Of a stretch of 64,000 nucleotides of DNA, positions 59,021 to 64,000 are shown in pieces. The DNA comes from Ralstonia sp. 25mfcol4.1 (GTDB taxonomy: Bacteria; Pseudomonadota; Gammaproteobacteria; Burkholderiales; Burkholderiaceae): NCBI RefSeq assembly GCF_900104095.1, contig NZ_FNJO01000016.1:85489-149488 (forward strand), in the 5' to 3' direction. How positions within the stretch are numbered: position 1 is the first letter of the stretch; each line of letters opens with the position of its first letter. Below the pieces are notes generated by a model, which saw only the letters and a program-made list of their open reading frames with translations, was not told where the DNA came from and made no database searches. A program made the position numbers and the translations under genes.

Positions 59021-61258
59021 TTACCAGCGGTAGCTGGCAGTGCCGATGATGGTGCGGCGGCGGCCGTAGTAGCAGTTGGTCGCGCTGTCGCACGCTGCCA
59101 CGTAGGTCTTGTCCAGCAGGTTGTTGATGTTCAGGCGCAGCGTGTAATGCTTGGCAAACGTGTAGCTCGCGGCCAGGTCGAACAGCGTGAACGACGGCAC
59201 CGTCGTCACGTTGGTCTGGTCGTAGGTCTTGCTCACGTAGCGCACGCCGCCGCCCAGCCACACCCCTTGCAGGAAGCCGAAATCGCTGCCCAGGCGATAG
59301 TCCCCCCACAGCGAAGCCATGTGCTTCGGAATGTATTGCGGGGTCTTGCCTGCGTTCGGCGCGGCGGGGCCGGCCTCGGTCACTTCGGCATCGGTGTACG
59401 TGTACGACGCCAGCACGTTGAAGTTCGGCGTCACGGCCCACGTGCCTTCCAGTTCCACGCCACGCGACCGCACTTCACCGATCTGCGAGAACTGGCCCAG
59501 CACGGGCGACGTGGTGAGCACGTTCTGCTGCGTCAGGTTGAACAGCGACAGCTGCGCAAAGCTGCGGCTGCCCGCCGGCTGGAACTTCAGGCCGGCTTCG
59601 TACTGCTTGCCGGTGGTGGGTTTGGGCGAACCGCCGCCATACAGCGTGGTGGCGCCGGTCGGCTCGAACGACGTCGAATACGCGAAGTACGGCGACAGTC
59701 CGTACGGGCCTTCCCACAGCACGCCGGCGCGCCCGGTGAACTTGCCGTCGTTGGTGCCGGTGTTGGCTGCGGCGTTGGTGGCGATGGTGCGCGTATCGGT
59801 GTCGACGCGAGCCTTGTCGTAGCGGCCGGCGGCCTGGAACACCAGGCGGTCTGCCACGCGCAGCATGTCCTGCAGGTAGAAGCCGATCTGGCTGCGGCGC
59901 ACGTCGCTGTCGGTCTGGTAGGCCGTCCGCACGAAATTTCCGTACAGCGGATTGAAGGCGTCCAGCGCCGGTTCGGTGGTCGGCGTGCTGATGCCGTTGG
60001 CCGGTGTCACGCCGGTCTGGCCCAGCAGGCGGTCGAAATGCGAGTACGTGTAGTCGACGCCGGCCAGGATCGTATGGTCGAACATGCCATGCTTGACCTT
60101 GACCTGCGCCTGGTTGTCCACCGAGAACACGTCGAACGATTCGGTCGAGCGCAGGCCCAGCCGGCGCAGCAGGTACGGACCGTTCGGCGGGTTGGCCACG
60201 AGGCCGCTATTGCTGCCGATGTTCTCGTAGCTCACGTACTGGTGGGCATAACGCAGGTTCTGGCGCAGCGTCAGCGTTTCGTTCACGCGGTGCGAGAACT
60301 CGTAGCCCGCAATGTACTGCTCGCGCTTGAAGCGGTCGAAGCCTGGCTCGCCGGTGAACAGGCTGGTCGGGATCTTCGATCCGTTGGCCAGCGGCGTGAT
60401 GGTGCCCAGGGCCGGCAGGAAATTCGCGCTGTTGCCGGCATTGTCGTGATAGATCTGGGTGTAGAGCGTGAAGTTGGTGTCGGCGGTGGGACGCCACGTG
60501 ATCTGCGGCGCGATGAACAGGCGGTCATCGCCAGCCTTGTCGGTCTGCGTGCCGCTGTCGCGCGCCAGCGCGGTCAGCCGGTACAGGACCTTGCCGTTCT
60601 GATCGAGCGCGCCGGTGAAGTCGCCCGACACTTCCTTCCGGTCGAAGTTGCCGAAGCTCAGGTTGATCTCGTTCGACGATTCGGCCTGCGGACGCTTGCT
60701 GACCTGGTTCACCAGGCCGCCCGGCGACGTCTGGCCGTACAGCACCGACGACGGTCCGCGCACGATGTCCACGCGCTCCAGGCTGTACGGGTCGATATCC
60801 CAGTAGCCATAGCCACCGGACCACGGCAGCTTCAGGCCGTCCAGGTACTGGCCGTTCTGCGCGGCGTTGAAGCCGCGGATGTAGAACGTGCCGCGCCGCG
60901 TATCGACGATGGGCTGGGTGCGCACGCCGGCACTGTAGCGCAGCGATTCCTCCACGGTCGTGGCGCCCTGGTTGCGGATCTGGTCCGCCGTGATCACGCT
61001 GATCGACTGCGGCGTGTCTTCGATGGGCACGTCGGTCTTGGTGCCCGACGTCGACTTCTTGCCGGCCGGACCGTAGTTCTCCGCCACGGTGTCGGCACGC
61101 ACGCTAACGGTTGGCAGCGTGGCTTCGCCAGCGGCGGCCGGCGTGGCGGTCTGCCCATATGCAGCCTGCATCGATACGGCCAATGCCAGCGCGGTCAGCG
61201 CGAACGTTTGACGCCCCCCCCGGGTCTGGGTAGACCCGCCGTTTTTACCCCTTTTCAT
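59021..61258 (-). CDS. TonB-dependent ferric siderophore receptor
   Basis: A 745-residue outer-membrane receptor. A signal peptide (residues ~15-36, ending MQAAYG) is followed by a TonB-box region, plug domain (PQSISVITADQIRNQGATTVEESLRYSAGV, VDIVRGPSSVLYGQTSPGGLVNQVSKRP) and the beta barrel ending TASYRW, with the C-terminal aromatic. The plug motif matches FhuE/FpvA-type hydroxamate receptors. No N-terminal signalling domain is present, fitting a sigma factor not driven by the receptor. A Fur box lies directly upstream. Confidence 0.93.
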   Translation of the reverse strand: MKRGKNGGSTQTRGGRQTFALTALALAVSMQAAYGQTATPAAAGEATLPTVSVRADTVAENYGPAGKKSTSGTKTDVPIEDTPQSISVITADQIRNQGATTVEESLRYSAGVRTQPIVDTRRGTFYIRGFNAAQNGQYLDGLKLPWSGGYGYWDIDPYSLERVDIVRGPSSVLYGQTSPGGLVNQVSKRPQAESSNEINLSFGNFDRKEVSGDFTGALDQNGKVLYRLTALARDSGTQTDKAGDDRLFIAPQITWRPTADTNFTLYTQIYHDNAGNSANFLPALGTITPLANGSKIPTSLFTGEPGFDRFKREQYIAGYEFSHRVNETLTLRQNLRYAHQYVSYENIGSNSGLVANPPNGPYLLRRLGLRSTESFDVFSVDNQAQVKVKHGMFDHTILAGVDYTYSHFDRLLGQTGVTPANGISTPTTEPALDAFNPLYGNFVRTAYQTDSDVRRSQIGFYLQDMLRVADRLVFQAAGRYDKARVDTDTRTIATNAAANTGTNDGKFTGRAGVLWEGPYGLSPYFAYSTSFEPTGATTLYGGGSPKPTTGKQYEAGLKFQPAGSRSFAQLSLFNLTQQNVLTTSPVLGQFSQIGEVRSRGVELEGTWAVTPNFNVLASYTYTDAEVTEAGPAAPNAGKTPQYIPKHMASLWGDYRLGSDFGFLQGVWLGGGVRYVSKTYDQTNVTTVPSFTLFDLAASYTFAKHYTLRLNINNLLDKTYVAACDSATNCYYGRRRTIIGTASYRW

Positions 61259-61303
61259 ATTTCTCCTGTTTTCTGCAATTCTTCTGATGGCGCCCGTTAT
61301 TCT

Positions 61304-61324
61304 AAATGCAAATAATTCGCATTT
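61304..61324 (-). promoter_or_regulatory. Fur box upstream of the receptor gene
   Basis: An almost symmetrical 21-base sequence (arms AAATGC and GCATTT, centre AAATAATTC) lies 45 bases upstream of the receptor start. It resembles beta-proteobacterial Fur boxes. Transcription of the receptor is thus likely to rise when iron falls. Confidence 0.7.
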
Positions 61325-61349
61325 CCATGATAAGGGTGTTGCGTTTCAC

Positions 61350-64000
61350 CTACGTCGGGAGGGTTGCGGGCCGAGTGTCCACGGGCGCCAAAGGGGTATG
61401 GCGGTCGCGGAGCGCCTGCGCGCAAGTGGCCAGCTGCGGACCAAGATCGGCCAGCAGCCGGGCATCGCCGACGATTGCATGGTGGTCGACGCCATCGAGC
61501 ACGGTCTCGCGCCATGGCGCGCCCTGCCAGCCGGCCAGACGGGCGGCGGCGTTGTCGCGGCCCGTGCGCCACCACACCGAGCGTGGCGCCTGCACGACAG
61601 GTACGGTGGATTCGCGCATCATCAGCGCGCCGAGACGGTGCGCGGCGACAAACATCTGCGCCAGTTCGTCGGCGCCCAGGGCCGCCGAGGGAGCAGGCGC
61701 CGATGCCACCAGCGGCGCCAGCAAAGCGCTGACGCCGGCGGCATCGGGCGCCGGGGCCACCGAAGCGGGGACCACGAGCGGCCCGGCGCCCGGCAGCAGC
61801 CGCGCGGCAAACTCCTCCAGCGCTGCGGGCCAGCCGGGGCGTTCGGAAGCGGTGGCGGCTTCCGGCACGAACGGATCGACCAGGCCAAGCCACTGCACGG
61901 CCTGCCCCTGCGCTTCGAGTTCGCGGGCCATCCACGTCGCCAGGGTCGCGCCCAGCGACCAGCCCAGCAGCAGGTACGGGCCTTGCGGCTGTACCGCGCG
62001 CCATTCGCGCACGTAGTCGGCCGCGATGGCGGCCGGCGAGATCTCCTGCCACCCGGGATCGACCAGCGTGCGAGACTGGAAGCCGTACACGGTGCGCTCG
62101 CTGCCCAGTTGCGCGACGATGGCGTCGTAGTCGAACAGCGTGCCGAGCGCCGCGTGCACGCACGCCACGGGCGGCAACGTGCCGCCGGTCGGGCCTTGCG
62201 CCAGCACGCGCAGCGCGGTTGGCGGTGCGGCTGACGCGCTGTCAGCGCTAGCTGCGACGCCATCGGGCAGCAACTGGCCGATGGTGGGCGTGCGCATCAG
62301 GTCGCGCAATTTGAGATCGATGCCCATCGCCTTGTTGGCGCGCACGCGCGAGATCACCTTCAGGCTCAACAGCGAATCGCCACCGAGCGTGAAGAAGTTG
62401 TCGTCCAGCCCCACGCGGTCCACGCCCAGCACGTCCTGCCACAACCCGGCCAGCCAGCGCTGCGCCGCGCTGCGCGGCGCGACATATTGCTCGGCGCGGT
62501 CAGCCTCCGGCGCGGGCAGCGCGCGGCGGTCGAGCTTGCCGTTGGGCGTGAGGGGCAGCGCGTCGAGCACCACGAACGCGGCCGGCACCATGTAGTCGGG
62601 CAGTTCGGCGGTCAGTGCCCTGCGGATGGCATGGACATCGACCGTGGCGCCGCCGGTCGCCACGACATAGGCGGCGAGCCGCGCGCCGGACGGCCCTTCG
62701 ACGGCCAGCACGGCTGCTTCGGCCACATCCGGCTGGGCCGCGATCCGGGCTTCGATCTCGCCGGGTTCGATCCGGAAGCCGCGAATCTTGAGCTGCTGGT
62801 CGATGCGGCCCAGGTATTCCAGCTGGCCATCGGGCAGCCAGCGCGCCAGATCGCCGGTGCGGTACAGGCGTGCGCCGGTATCGGCAAACGGGTCCGGAAT
62901 GAACCGCTCGGCGGTCATGCCGGGGCGATTCAGATAGCCGCGCGCGAGCCCTTCGCCACCGATATACAGCTCGCCCGCCACGCCCGGCGGCACCAGATTC
63001 AGTTCGGCGTCGAGCAGATAGCAGCAACGGTCACCGACCGGGCGGCCAATCGGCGCGTAGGTGCCGGGGAAATCCGCCGCCGAGTCATCGGCGCGGACCT
63101 TCCAGACCATCGGCGTGACGACGGTTTCGGTCGGGCCGTAGCCGTTGATGTACGTTTGGGCCCCCAGCGCCCGGCGCGCCTGGGCGAAGCCGCCACGCGA
63201 CATCGCCTCGCCACCGAACGAGTACAGCGAGACCGGCGGATGCTGGCCGGTCTGCTCGCAGTACTCGGCCAGCTGGCGCAGGTAGGCGGGCGGGAAACCG
63301 GCGTTGGTCACGCCGTGGCGCACCATGGCGGTGGCGGTCTGCTCGGGCGTCCACAGCGCATCGTCGCGCAGCACCAGCGAACCGCCGCAGGCCAGCGCGC
63401 ACAGCCAGCGCTCGTGGGCGCCGTCGAACGCGAACGACAGGAAGTGCAGTTCGCGCGAGTGCTTGCCCATCTCGTAGGCGTCGATGGTGGCGGCGACGTG
63501 CATCGCCAGTGGGCCGTGGGCCACGCAGACGCCCTTGGGGCGACCGGTGGAGCCCGAGGTGTAGATCACGTAGGCGAGCTGATCGGGATGCACGGCAACC
63601 TCAGCCAGCGGCGCCACGTCGGCGGGGACCATGTCGAGCGTGAGCACGGGCAGGGCGGCCGGGGCGGGCAGCGTGTCGAGCAGCGCTGGCTCGGTGATCA
63701 GCAGGCGGATCGCGCTGTCGTCGAACAGGTAGGCGAGGCGGTCCCTGGGATAGGCGGGGTCGAACGGCACGTAGGCCGCGCCGGCGCGCATGACGGCCAG
63801 CAGCGCGACGATGATATCGGGCCAACGGGACAGTGCGATGCCGACGCGGTCGTCGGTGCCGATGCCGCGTGCGTGCAGCACGGCGGCCAGGCGGTCGGCG
63901 CGGTCCAGCAGTTCGCCATAGCGCAGCGTTTGCTCGCCGCAGATCACCGCGACGGCTTCGGGTTGCGCGGCGGCATGGCGGGCGATGTGGGCGTGCACGG
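61350..64000 (-). CDS. NRPS C-terminal module (A-PCP-TE), partial
   Basis: The last ~883 residues of a non-ribosomal peptide synthetase; its start lies beyond the right edge. The adenylation domain opens HAHIARHAAAQPEAVAVI and has cores YVIYTSGSTGRPKG, SFAFDGAHERW, GYGPTETVV, GELYIGGEGLARGY, YRTGDLARW and NGKLDRRALP. The carrier domain Ser is in FFTLGGDSLLSL (near 62374) and a type I thioesterase Ser is in LLLGWSLGATLA (near 61957). Reading the substrate pocket by eye gives a D-G-E-x-S-G-G-V-T type code, which would fit an ornithine-derived residue; the code is uncertain. The TE makes this the final module. Confidence 0.92.
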   Translation of the reverse strand, partial: VHAHIARHAAAQPEAVAVICGEQTLRYGELLDRADRLAAVLHARGIGTDDRVGIALSRWPDIIVALLAVMRAGAAYVPFDPAYPRDRLAYLFDDSAIRLLITEPALLDTLPAPAALPVLTLDMVPADVAPLAEVAVHPDQLAYVIYTSGSTGRPKGVCVAHGPLAMHVAATIDAYEMGKHSRELHFLSFAFDGAHERWLCALACGGSLVLRDDALWTPEQTATAMVRHGVTNAGFPPAYLRQLAEYCEQTGQHPPVSLYSFGGEAMSRGGFAQARRALGAQTYINGYGPTETVVTPMVWKVRADDSAADFPGTYAPIGRPVGDRCCYLLDAELNLVPPGVAGELYIGGEGLARGYLNRPGMTAERFIPDPFADTGARLYRTGDLARWLPDGQLEYLGRIDQQLKIRGFRIEPGEIEARIAAQPDVAEAAVLAVEGPSGARLAAYVVATGGATVDVHAIRRALTAELPDYMVPAAFVVLDALPLTPNGKLDRRALPAPEADRAEQYVAPRSAAQRWLAGLWQDVLGVDRVGLDDNFFTLGGDSLLSLKVISRVRANKAMGIDLKLRDLMRTPTIGQLLPDGVAASADSASAAPPTALRVLAQGPTGGTLPPVACVHAALGTLFDYDAIVAQLGSERTVYGFQSRTLVDPGWQEISPAAIAADYVREWRAVQPQGPYLLLGWSLGATLATWMARELEAQGQAVQWLGLVDPFVPEAATASERPGWPAALEEFAARLLPGAGPLVVPASVAPAPDAAGVSALLAPLVASAPAPSAALGADELAQMFVAAHRLGALMMRESTVPVVQAPRSVWWRTGRDNAAARLAGWQGAPWRETVLDGVDHHAIVGDARLLADLGPQLATCAQALRDRHTPLAPVDTRPATLPT

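Noticed and set aside
1..64000. Insertion sequence, integrase, CRISPR or tRNA gene
   Set aside because: No transposase or integrase motif, no regularly spaced direct repeats and no tRNA cloverleaf were seen. Several deletion scars (38 kb, 43 kb) were not accompanied by terminal repeats.

Overview
The window is GC-rich, densely coded DNA typical of a beta-proteobacterium of the Burkholderiaceae, most likely Cupriavidus or a close relative. This is an inference from gene style: Bug-family binding proteins, Burkholderiales-type porin, many LysR/MarR/MerR regulators, and an ornithine-hydroxamate siderophore locus. The high share of catabolic and accessory genes suggests a secondary chromosome or megaplasmid. 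No tRNA, rRNA, CRISPR array or intact insertion sequence was found.

Region 1 (1-8.3 kb): a three-subunit molybdenum hydroxylase (FAD, 2Fe-2S and truncated Mo subunit), a LysR regulator, an NCS2 nucleobase-type permease, a UbiD-family decarboxylase and two tandem amidohydrolase paralogs. One paralog has lost its HxH metal-binding motif. Together they look like an uptake, hydroxylation, hydrolysis and decarboxylation route for an unidentified, possibly N-heterocyclic, substrate.

Region 2 (8.6-21.4 kb): a ferulate/hydroxycinnamate island. The forward operon is ech-vdh-fcs-porin-Bug binding protein-amidohydrolase. The facing operon is GntR regulator-vanA-vanB-aromatic acid MFS transporter, preceded by a MarR regulator. 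The predicted route is ferulate to feruloyl-CoA to vanillin to vanillate to protocatechuate.

Region 3 (21.8-34.6 kb): a ModA-like binding protein with a divergent LysR; a chaperone mini-island (GroES without GroEL, two Hsp20 proteins, an unknown protein) with two matching RpoH-like promoters; a MarR/TauE/enoyl-CoA hydratase/MocR group sharing a TTCGC-NN-GCGAA operator; a TetR regulator with a membrane protein and two copies of a CTAGT-centred operator; DUF3626, lipoprotein and VOC genes.

Region 4 (34.7-49.8 kb): a hybrid histidine kinase; a D-amino-acid-type PLP enzyme and HAD hydrolase with a divergent LysR and a truncated Bug gene; a secreted acetoacetate-decarboxylase-like protein; an old-yellow-enzyme-family oxidoreductase, a MerR remnant and an intact MerR linked by MerR-type 19-bp-spacer promoters; an isoquinoline-oxidoreductase-like IorAB pair; HAD, SDR and Crp/Fnr genes.

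Region 5 (49.8-64 kb): an NRPS siderophore locus. A Fur-controlled ECF sigma factor is followed by a phosphopantetheinyl transferase with an iron-starvation-sigma promoter, ornithine N-monooxygenase, GNAT acyltransferase, esterase, PvdE-like exporter, FhuF reductase, PepSY membrane protein with a coupled 60-residue protein, TonB-dependent receptor with its own Fur box, and the last A-PCP-TE module of an NRPS running off the right edge. The logic is iron starvation, sigma factor, hydroxamate lipopeptide/peptide synthesis and export, re-uptake, and reductive release.
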